Position numbers and translations under genes: made by a program
Notes under the pieces: generated by a model
Databases searched by the model: none
Told to the model about the DNA's origin: nothing
What the model saw: only the letters and a program-made list of their open reading frames with translations
Part shown: positions 1 to 5,408 of the stretch, piece by piece
How the letters are laid out: each line of letters begins with the position of its first letter
How positions within the stretch are numbered: the stretch's first letter is position 1
Assembly: GCA_027306715.1 (NCBI GenBank)
Contig: DAHUZG010000239.1
Location: 1 to 7,492, forward strand
Length of the DNA: 7,492 nucleotides
Direction: 5' to 3'
Source: Acidimicrobiaceae bacterium
Lineage (GTDB): Bacteria > Actinomycetota > Acidimicrobiia > Acidimicrobiales > Bog-793

Positions 1-1
1 G

Positions 2-2620
2 TGGGCAGCAGCGCTTCGAGCCGGGCTGGCGCTGATCGCACGCGGCCGGCTGTACCCGGCGGTGACGCCGGGCGGGCACGACGCCTGGCGCGTCGGACCG
101 CTCGACCCGCCCGACCGCCGGATGCTCGCCGAGCTGGCGGCGGCCTTCGACCCCTACGCCCACGCGGTGTGCGCCGAGGGCGCCGGCGCCGTCCGGCTCG
201 CCTCCCCCGAGCACCTCGTCCGTGCCGCCTGGGACGCCCTTGCCGACCGTCTCGTCCGCACCGCCGCCGCTCCGCTCCTGCTGGCGCCCCCGCCCGGCGC
301 TGGCGGCACGCCGACCGCCTTCGCCTCGCAGGCGCCGGTGCACGCCGAGGGGTTCCGCCCCTGGCTCGCTGACGCCTCCTCCGGCCTCGACGGTGCGGCG
401 GGAGCCGATGTCGCGCTGCGGATCGAGCTGATGCCGGCCGGCGGCTTTGACGCGGCCCTCGACAGTGCCGCCCCCGGCCCCCCGCAGGCCCAGCCGCTCG
501 AGGCGCCGGCGGCACGGGCGGTGGTCCAGTTGACGAGCCGGGCCGAGTCGAGCCTCGTCGTCGACGCCGCCGAGCTGTTCTCGGCCCCCGCCGCGGTCCT
601 CTCGCGATTCGGCACCGACGCCGAGTCGGACCTGCTGCGGGCGCTGCGCCGGATCGCCCGCGCCTGGCCGCCGGCCGAGCAGCTGCTGCACGAGAAGGCG
701 CCGAGCGCCCTCGGCCTCGACGAGGACACGCTCGCCGAGCTGCTCGCCGACGGTGCCGAGCGCTTCGCCGGCACGGGGGTAGCCCTTCTCTGGCCGTCGG
801 AGATCCTTTCCACCGGGATCGAGCTGCGCGGCGTGCTCACCCCGACGCCGGGAGTCGTCGTCGAAGGAGGCCTCAACCTCACCGCTCTTGTCGAGTTCTC
901 CTGGCAGGCGACACTTGACGGGGAGGTGCTGAGCGAGACCGAGATCGATCAGCTCGCCGAGGCGAAGCGCGCCCTTGTCCGGCTGCGCGGTCGCTTCGTC
1001 GCCGTCGACCCCGCCCTCGTCGAGCGGCTGCGGGCGCGCCGGGCACGGCGCCTGCAGGCCGCCGAGGCGCTCGGCCTCTTGCTCGGCGGGACGATCGAGG
1101 AGGACGGAGTCGAGCTGGCGGTCGTCGCCGTCGGAGCGCTCGCCGACCTCGCCGAGCGCCTGCGGGCGCTCTCCGGCGCCGAGGGGCGCGAGCTCGGGAC
1201 GCCCCCGGGACTGGCGGGCGGGGTGACGTTGCGCCCCTACCAGGTTCGGGGGGTGAGCTGGCTGGCGGCGATGACGAGCTCGGGCATCGGCGGCTGCCTC
1301 GCCGACGACATGGGCCTCGGCAAGACGTTGCAGCTGATCTGCCTCCACCTGCACCGCGCCGCCGCAGGGTCAGGGCCGACGCTCGTCGTCTGCCCGACGT
1401 CGCTGCTGGCCAACTGGGAGCGGGAGGTCCGCCGCTTCGCACCGGAGGTGCCGGTGCGCCGCTACCACGGCGCCGGTCGCTCCCTCGCCGAGCTCGACCC
1501 CGGCGAGCTCGTCGTGACGAGCTACGGGATCGCCCGGCGCGATGCCGCCGAGCTGGCGGAGGCGAGGTTCAGCCTCGTCGTCGCCGACGAGGCCCAGCAC
1601 GCCAAGAACGCCGAGACGGCGACGGCGAGGGCGCTCCGGGCGATCACCGCGCCGGTCCGGCTGGCGCTCACCGGCACACCGGTCGAGAACCGCCTCGCCG
1701 AGCTGTGGTCGATCCTCGACTGGACGACTCCCGGCCTGCTCGGGCCGTTCGAGCGCTTCGTCCGCACCGTCGCCACGCCGATCGAGAAGCACCACGACGC
1801 CACGGCCACAGAGCGCCTCGCCCGGGTCATCCGCCCCTTCGTCCTGCGGCGGCGGAAGGTCGACCCCGGGGTCGCCCCCGACCTGCCGGCGCGGATGGTG
1901 AGCGACGTGCCGGTCCCGCTCACCGCCGAGCAGGTGACGCTCTACGAGGCCGAGGTGCGCGAGGCGATGGCGGCGATCGAAGGGGAGCGCGGGATCGCCC
2001 GCCAGGCGCTCGTGCTGCGCCTGCTGACCGTCCTCAAGCAGATCTGCAACCACCCCGCCCAGTACCTGCACCAGCACGGGCCGCTGGCGGGGCGCTCGGG
2101 GAAGCTGGCGGTGCTCGAGGAGCTGGTCGAGGTGATCGTCTCCGAGGGCGAGTCGGTGCTCGTCTTCAGCCAGTTCGTGGAGTGCCTCGCCCTTGTCGAG
2201 GCGCGCCTTGCCGACCTCGGGGTGCCGGTGCTGTTCCTGCACGGCAAGGTCCCCGTCGCCCGACGGGCCTCGCTCGTGGCGTCGTTCCAGGCCGGCGAGG
2301 CGCCGGTGATGCTCCTCTCTCTCAAGGCCGGCGGGGTCGGGCTCAACCTCACGCGGGCGACGCATGTCGTGCACTTCGACCGCTGGTGGAACCCCGCCGT
2401 CGAGGAGCAGGCGACCGACCGCGCCCACCGCATCGGTCAGGACCGCCCGGTGCAGGTCCACCGCCTCGTCGCCGAGGGCACCCTCGAGGACCGCATAGCC
2501 GAGATGATCGAGCGCAAGCGCGCCCTCGCGGAGTCGGTCGTCGGCGCCGGCGAGAGCTGGATCGGCCAGCTCTCCAACGCCGACCTGCGCGAGCTCGTCA
2601 GCCTCGGGAGCGGGGAATGA
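2..2620 (+). CDS. SNF2-family DEAD/DEAH-type helicase/ATPase, 5'-truncated by window edge
   Basis: ATP-driven DNA translocase of the Swi2/Snf2 superfamily, cytoplasmic; its cellular role in bacteria is poorly defined (DNA repair or transcription-linked remodelling are proposed). The frame is open from base 2, and the residues before the GTG at 62 (GLALIARGRLYPAV) already read as family sequence, so the real start is upstream. 872 residues are visible. Numbering from base 2: an SNF2-associated N-terminal domain (DUF3670-like) around 170-330, Walker A GLGKT 438-442 (MGLGKTLQ), Walker B/motif II DEAQ 529-532, motif III LTGTP 556-560, then the C-terminal helicase lobe with FSQF 722-725, SLKAGGVGLNLT 773-784 and motif VI DRAHRIGQ 806-813. 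All catalytic motifs are intact, with TGA at 2618-2620. It resembles mycobacterial HelZ-type proteins, which are usually somewhat longer. It converges on the DUF1028 gene. The family is certain; the role is not. Confidence 0.95.
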   Translation, partial: WAAALRAGLALIARGRLYPAVTPGGHDAWRVGPLDPPDRRMLAELAAAFDPYAHAVCAEGAGAVRLASPEHLVRAAWDALADRLVRTAAAPLLLAPPPGAGGTPTAFASQAPVHAEGFRPWLADASSGLDGAAGADVALRIELMPAGGFDAALDSAAPGPPQAQPLEAPAARAVVQLTSRAESSLVVDAAELFSAPAAVLSRFGTDAESDLLRALRRIARAWPPAEQLLHEKAPSALGLDEDTLAELLADGAERFAGTGVALLWPSEILSTGIELRGVLTPTPGVVVEGGLNLTALVEFSWQATLDGEVLSETEIDQLAEAKRALVRLRGRFVAVDPALVERLRARRARRLQAAEALGLLLGGTIEEDGVELAVVAVGALADLAERLRALSGAEGRELGTPPGLAGGVTLRPYQVRGVSWLAAMTSSGIGGCLADDMGLGKTLQLICLHLHRAAAGSGPTLVVCPTSLLANWEREVRRFAPEVPVRRYHGAGRSLAELDPGELVVTSYGIARRDAAELAEARFSLVVADEAQHAKNAETATARALRAITAPVRLALTGTPVENRLAELWSILDWTTPGLLGPFERFVRTVATPIEKHHDATATERLARVIRPFVLRRRKVDPGVAPDLPARMVSDVPVPLTAEQVTLYEAEVREAMAAIEGERGIARQALVLRLLTVLKQICNHPAQYLHQHGPLAGRSGKLAVLEELVEVIVSEGESVLVFSQFVECLALVEARLADLGVPVLFLHGKVPVARRASLVASFQAGEAPVMLLSLKAGGVGLNLTRATHVVHFDRWWNPAVEEQATDRAHRIGQDRPVQVHRLVAEGTLEDRIAEMIERKRALAESVVGAGESWIGQLSNADLRELVSLGSGE

Positions 2621-2657
2621 CCGACCGGCGGCAGCGGCCCGGGCGCGACAGGGGCAT

Positions 2658-3548
2658 TCAGGGCTCCGTCTGCTGGGCATCGAAGAGAGCTGCTGCTGGC
2701 GCCCGGCGGAGGTGCTCGAGCACCAGCGGATCGATCCGGCCCGGCACGTGGCGCTCCTCGAAGTTCTCGGTCCCGACCCACTCCTCGAGCGCGGCCGCCA
2801 TGCCGCGGCGGGCGGGGTCGAGCCCGATTCCTGCTAGCAGCCGCTCGACCTCGTTGGCGAGATCACCCTCGAGCACGAGCAGGCCCGCCGGATCGGGACG
2901 GCAGAAGTAGAGGACGTGCAGGCGCTCGAGCCGCGCCAGCTCCTCGACCGGGTGGGCGTGGTCGTCGACGCGAAGGTCGAGGGCGACGTCGAGACCGCCG
3001 CCGTAGGAGGCGTCCTGCCGCCAGATGCGCATCGCCGCCGACTGCCGGCCGCGCCGGTCGCCGCCTGCTGCGTCGCCGGCTCGAAGCGCAGCCAGCAGCC
3101 GCAGCGAGAGGCCGTCGTCGGCGCCGGCCCTGTAGGCCTCGAGCATCGCCGCCACCACCTGCTCGCCGGCGAGCAGGTTGCCCTGCACGGCGACTCCGGA
3201 GCCGGCGCCTGTAGCGCCGGCGTCGACGATGCCGCCGGCCCAGGGCAGGCACTCGTCACCGGTGTAGCTCGCCGGCTGCCCGGCGGCGTCGACGGCGCCC
3301 ACCTGGCGACGCGACGCCAGGGGATCGTCCTTGACAAGAGCCTCGAGGGTGCCCGGGGCGGTCCGCCCCGCTCGCAGCAGGTCGAGCCCGCGCGGGCCGT
3401 AGCTGACGTTCGCCAGCGCCTGGGTGGCGATCGCCCCGGCGCCTGCGGCTCCCCACGGGACGACGTGGCCGACCGCCAGGCACTTCGAGGCGACGGCCAC
3501 GCCCCAAGAGCCGCTCGCCGGGTCACAGGCGACGATCGAGAAGGTCAC
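2658..3548 (-). CDS. DUF1028 family protein (Ntn-hydrolase fold) with C-terminal PG-binding-like domain
   Basis: 296 residues, the usual length for DUF1028 proteins; the biochemical function is unknown. The N-terminus MTFSIVACDP is the family signature. Further family blocks are RQVGAVDAAG (81-90), the TGDEC region (96-100), AVQGNLLAGEQVV (120-132), and GDAAGGDRRGRQSAA (158-172), followed by DLRVDDHAHPVEEL (191-204). The last ~75 residues (EEWVGTENFEER, IDPLVLEHLRR) match the putative peptidoglycan-binding domain often fused to DUF1028. The fold is known to be Ntn-hydrolase-like; Thr2 would be the N-terminal nucleophile after methionine removal, which is inference. No signal peptide is seen. 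The GTG at 3546-3548 is the only in-frame start: upstream in frame is a TGA at 3573-3575 with no start between. It has no Shine-Dalgarno of its own and lies in the innermost copy of a 14-bp tandem repeat. It lies downstream of vapBC on the same strand. Confidence 0.93.
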   Translation of the reverse strand: MTFSIVACDPASGSWGVAVASKCLAVGHVVPWGAAGAGAIATQALANVSYGPRGLDLLRAGRTAPGTLEALVKDDPLASRRQVGAVDAAGQPASYTGDECLPWAGGIVDAGATGAGSGVAVQGNLLAGEQVVAAMLEAYRAGADDGLSLRLLAALRAGDAAGGDRRGRQSAAMRIWRQDASYGGGLDVALDLRVDDHAHPVEELARLERLHVLYFCRPDPAGLLVLEGDLANEVERLLAGIGLDPARRGMAAALEEWVGTENFEERHVPGRIDPLVLEHLRRAPAAALFDAQQTEP

Positions 3549-3582
3549 GGCGAGAAGGTCACGGCGAGAAGGTCACGGCGAG
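3537..3582. repeat. 14-bp tandem repeat, three full copies plus 4 bp, spanning the DUF1028 start codon
   Basis: On the + strand the unit AAGGTCACGGCGAG occurs perfectly at 3541-3554, 3555-3568 and 3569-3582, preceded by a partial CGAG at 3537-3540. On the coding (-) strand the unit is CTCGCCGTGACCTT, which contains the start codon and first codons of the DUF1028 gene. The copies are identical, which points to a recent slippage or duplication event. Because 14 is not a multiple of three, each extra copy changes frame. The two inserted copies move the Shine-Dalgarno 28 bp away from the real start. Confidence 0.97.
3545..3576 (-). other. Two overlapping five-codon minicistrons leading into DUF1028
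   Basis: Reading leftward, GTG at 3576-3574 gives Met-Thr-Phe-Ser-Pro then TGA at 3561-3559. This stop overlaps the next GTG (3562-3560) as GTGA. The second minicistron is identical and stops at 3547-3545, overlapping the DUF1028 GTG (3548-3546) again as GTGA. The reading frames are directly seen. That ribosomes terminate and restart through them is inference, based on GTGA/ATGA overlaps being common coupling junctions in bacteria and on the good Shine-Dalgarno lying only before the first one. Confidence 0.5.
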
Positions 3583-3587
3583 CTCCT
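3583..3587 (-). promoter_or_regulatory. Shine-Dalgarno AGGAG in front of the outermost repeat GTG
   Basis: The minus strand reads AGGAG, then CTCGCC (6 nt), then GTG at 3576-3574: ideal motif and spacing. That GTG is not the DUF1028 start, which lies 28 nt further on. The motif is directly seen; its use as a ribosome binding site is inferred. It was presumably the original DUF1028 site before the 14-bp unit was duplicated. Confidence 0.7.
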
Positions 3588-3615
3588 GTCGCCTGGCCGT
3601 CCGGTCCCACGGCGC

Positions 3616-4041
3616 TCAGCGGCGCGGGACGAGACGCACCACGTCGGGGTGCGCGCTCGCCAGGCCGTCGTCGAAGGATGCCAGCTCGCCGCCGCGATGT
3701 CGCGCCAGTGCCGCCAGGTAGGCGTCGGTCACCTGGCGATGGCCGACGACCCCGGCGAGCTCGACGGCCCCGTAGCCGAGGTCGTCGGGCCAGAAGCGAT
3801 GGCGTTCGTCCGACCACAGCGCCGCCAGCACGGCCTGCGCCGCAGCGGCAGGCTGCCCGGACCGCACGAGCAGCCGGACGAGAGCTCCCTCGGTGATCGG
3901 GCAGGTGGCAAAGGGGCCCCCACGCCGAGAGAACCACGGCTCGGCGACAGCGTGGTGGACGTGGTCGTCGACGAGCAGGGCGATGAGGACGTTGGCGTCG
4001 AGCAGCGCTGTCACGCCGCTCGGCCTGCGGGCCGTCACCAC
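3616..4041 (-). CDS. vapC: VapC-family PIN-domain ribonuclease toxin
   Basis: Toxin of a type II toxin-antitoxin pair; VapC proteins are Mg2+-dependent endoribonucleases that cut specific RNAs (often tRNA or rRNA) and are held inactive by VapB. 141 residues, normal for the family. The four PIN acidic residues are present: Asp15 in LLDANVLIAL, Glu51 in CPITEGALVRL, Asp106 in QVTDAYLAALA and Asp124 in LASFDDGLA, so the active site looks intact. The start is GTG at 4041, chosen because GAGGA (4048-4052) sits 6 nt upstream; the next codon is also GTG (4038) and would give the classic 4-bp GTGA overlap with vapB. A third GTG at 4014 would give the short VapC-like start MTALLDAN. It overlaps vapB by 7 bp (4 bp if the second GTG is used), implying translational coupling. 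The RNA target cannot be told from sequence. Confidence 0.93.
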   Translation of the reverse strand: MVTARRPSGVTALLDANVLIALLVDDHVHHAVAEPWFSRRGGPFATCPITEGALVRLLVRSGQPAAAAQAVLAALWSDERHRFWPDDLGYGAVELAGVVGHRQVTDAYLAALARHRGGELASFDDGLASAHPDVVRLVPRR

Positions 4042-4274
4042 GAGTCGTCCTCGAGAGCACGCACGTCCTCGGTCGTGACGACGCGGCCGACGCGAATCAC
4101 CGGCAGGTTGGTGACGCTGCTCGTGGCGATGGCCGTCGAGGACGGGCCGCTGCTGGCGGCAAGGCCGCGGCGGATCAGCTCGGCGATCGTCGCGCTGAGG
4201 CTGCGCGAGGTGTCTCGGGCGATGCCGAGGGCCTGGCGGTGCAGGTCGTCCGGGAGATCGACCGTCGTCCGCAT
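4035..4274 (-). CDS. vapB: VapB-family ribbon-helix-helix antitoxin
   Basis: Antitoxin partner of the adjacent PIN toxin; it binds VapC and, as a dimer, DNA at its own promoter. 79 residues, typical size. Residues 1-38 form the ribbon-helix-helix: beta strand MRTTVDLP, then helices DDLHRQALGIARD and SLSATIAELIRRGL. A polar linker (40-55) leads to the toxin-neutralising tail with LPVIRVGRVVTTEDVRALED (57-76), which is the common ending of this VapB subgroup. ATG at 4274-4272 is the only plausible start: an in-frame TGA lies at 4292-4290 with no start codon between. GGAG abuts the ATG with no spacing, so it would be a poor ribosome site, which fits a leaderless mRNA. The stop at 4035-4037 lies inside the start of vapC. 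Confidence 0.92.
   Translation of the reverse strand: MRTTVDLPDDLHRQALGIARDTSRSLSATIAELIRRGLAASSGPSSTAIATSSVTNLPVIRVGRVVTTEDVRALEDDSW
4048..4052 (-). promoter_or_regulatory. vapC Shine-Dalgarno inside the vapB 3' end
   Basis: The minus strand reads GAGGA, six bases, then GTG at 4041. This site favours the 4041 start over the GTG codons at 4038 (9-nt spacing) and 4014 (only a weak purine run before it). It lies within the last codons of vapB, as expected for a coupled toxin-antitoxin pair. Confidence 0.6.
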
Positions 4275-4278
4275 CTCC

Positions 4279-4298
4279 GCATCATAACATCATGATGC
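4279..4298. promoter_or_regulatory. Inverted repeat, probable VapB(C) operator
   Basis: GCATCAT (4279-4285), a 6-bp spacer, then ATGATGC (4292-4298) form a perfect 7-bp inverted repeat, four bases upstream of the vapB start. The core also contains a 10-bp palindrome CATCATGATG (4288-4297). It is a conspicuous AT-rich patch in ~70% GC DNA. VapB-type RHH proteins generally autorepress from such sites; binding here is inferred. Confidence 0.6.
4281..4286 (-). promoter_or_regulatory. -10 element of vapB, probable leaderless promoter
   Basis: On the minus strand TATGAT matches the TATAAT consensus at five of six positions and lies six bases before the vapB ATG, so transcription would begin at or next to the A of the start codon. 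The -35 region is poor: at 16-bp spacing it reads CCGACG, sharing only GAC with TTGACA. The box overlaps one arm of the inverted repeat, so a bound repressor would block RNA polymerase. Confidence 0.5.
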
Positions 4299-4346
4299 TC
4301 CCCGTCGGGCAGACGTGCCGGCCGGCGGGCAGCCTCGCGAAGGCGC

Positions 4347-5360
4347 CTACCGCGCGCCGGCGAGGACACCCTCGTCGATCGACCTCACGTCGGGACAGCC
4401 GAGGTAGGACATCGTCCGCCCGAGCTCCTCTTCGAGCACCGCCAGCAGATCGCGTACCCCGGCACGGCCGTTGGCGGCACAGGCGAGCACGAGCAGCGTC
4501 CCGATCCCGACGGCGCTCGCGCCGAGAGCGAGCGCCTTGACGACGTCGGCGCCACGGCGGAACCCCGAGTCGGCGAGCACGACGAGCTCGGGGACAGCGC
4601 CACGCACCTCTCGCAGCGCCTCGAGCACCGGGCGGGCGTGGTCGATCACCTCTCCGCCGTGCAGGCTCACCATCACCGCGGCAGCGCCGAGGTCTCGTGC
4701 CACGACGGCGTCCTCGGCGCTGAGGATGCCTTTCATCACAAAGGGGAGCGAGGTGGCGGCGATGAACTGGCTCATCTCCTCGAGGGTCTTGTGGGTGAGC
4801 TCGGCGGGCGCCGGCACCTCGTCGTGGGCCTTCTCCTTGAACGAGGAGTCGATGTCCATCCCGACGGCGACGCAGCCGAGCTGCTCGGCCCGCTCGAGCT
4901 GGCGCAGGACCCATTCGTTGTCGCGGTGCGGCTTGACGATGTGGATCACCGGCGCACCGCAGTCGACGACGCGGGCGAGCTGCTCCTCGCTGATGTAGCC
5001 GGTGGACATCGCCGTCCCGGCGTCGGCGAGGCCGCCGGCGATCGCCTCGAGGTAGTCGCCGTCCCAGGGCAGCGGGCGCGACAGCGTGCCGCCGGCGGAG
5101 GCAGCGGCGATCGCCTCGAGGATGCGCGAGGCGCACAGCGCCGAGGCGACGATCGGCAGGCTGAGGCGGGCGCCGAAGAGCTCGGTCGCCGTCGTCGCCG
5201 GGACGGCGCCGAGGATGCGGGTCCTCAAGCTGAGCGAGTCCATCTGCGCCCGGTTGAGCCGGTTCTGCGCCCCGCTCTCACAGCCGAGGTCGACGCGATC
5301 GCTCATCCCGACCTCGGCGATCAGCGACGCGGCTGCCTCGAGCAGCTCGGGGTAGCGCAT
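4347..5360 (-). CDS. FMN-dependent alpha-hydroxy-acid dehydrogenase-like protein, divergent
   Basis: Cytoplasmic TIM-barrel flavoenzyme of the FMN_dh family (glycolate/lactate oxidase superfamily), 337 residues. Landmarks from the ATG at 5360: QNRLNRAQMDSLSLRTRIL (32-50), the barrel strand SLPIVASAL (67-75), MDIDSS (168-173), FVMKG with the FMN-contacting Lys210, SLHGG with catalytic-type His234, DSGFRRGAD (264-272) for the FMN phosphate and KALALGASAVGIG (275-287). Compared with glycolate oxidase, the substrate-carboxylate Arg after HGG is Glu237, and the substrate tyrosines appear absent: IHIVKPH replaces the YVYKD region, and there is no YDYY motif. It may therefore act on something other than a simple 2-hydroxy acid. 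The ATG at 5360 is preferred because MRYPELLEAA fits related N-termini; in-frame TTG 5405 and GTG 5402 would add 14-15 residues and have no Shine-Dalgarno. The gene starts 48 bp after the binding-protein stop, so the two are probably one operon. The substrate is unknown. Confidence 0.88.
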   Translation of the reverse strand: MRYPELLEAAASLIAEVGMSDRVDLGCESGAQNRLNRAQMDSLSLRTRILGAVPATTATELFGARLSLPIVASALCASRILEAIAAASAGGTLSRPLPWDGDYLEAIAGGLADAGTAMSTGYISEEQLARVVDCGAPVIHIVKPHRDNEWVLRQLERAEQLGCVAVGMDIDSSFKEKAHDEVPAPAELTHKTLEEMSQFIAATSLPFVMKGILSAEDAVVARDLGAAAVMVSLHGGEVIDHARPVLEALREVRGAVPELVVLADSGFRRGADVVKALALGASAVGIGTLLVLACAANGRAGVRDLLAVLEEELGRTMSYLGCPDVRSIDEGVLAGAR

Positions 5361-5408
5361 CGCCCCCCCGCTCGGCTGGCTCTGGAACGAGGTGAGCAGC
5401 ACCAAGGG

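Noticed and set aside
1..372. A GTG-started frame at the very first base
   Set aside because: Arg/Ala/Pro-rich shadow; the adjacent frame starting at base 2 continues into the helicase.
2621..2657. Possible bidirectional terminator between the convergent helicase and DUF1028 genes
   Set aside because: Only an 8-bp GCCCGGGC palindrome without a loop and no T-tract on either strand.
1370..2680. A 436-residue open frame on the - strand, antisense to the helicase
   Set aside because: Low-complexity, His/Arg/Asp-rich composition with no motif; the helicase motifs on the + strand explain this DNA.
3537..3582. Short repeats as a CRISPR array
   Set aside because: The 14-bp units are directly adjacent with no spacers; the same holds for the 21-bp pair at 7415-7456.
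3545..4060. A 171-residue - strand frame covering vapC and ending in the repeat
   Set aside because: It is out of frame with the PIN catalytic residues and is Arg/Pro/Ala-rich; a shadow of vapC lengthened by the stop-free repeat.
4299..4346. Hairpin-like GC palindromes (GCCGGC repeats and GCCT-CGCGA-AGGC) after the FMN enzyme stop
   Set aside because: Stems are short or self-overlapping and have no T-run; not enough for an intrinsic terminator.
5361..5405. Upstream TTG (5405) or GTG (5402) as the FMN enzyme start
   Set aside because: No Shine-Dalgarno, and the extra 14-15 residues do not look like family sequence; ATG 5360 is the better fit, though its own site is only a G-rich run.
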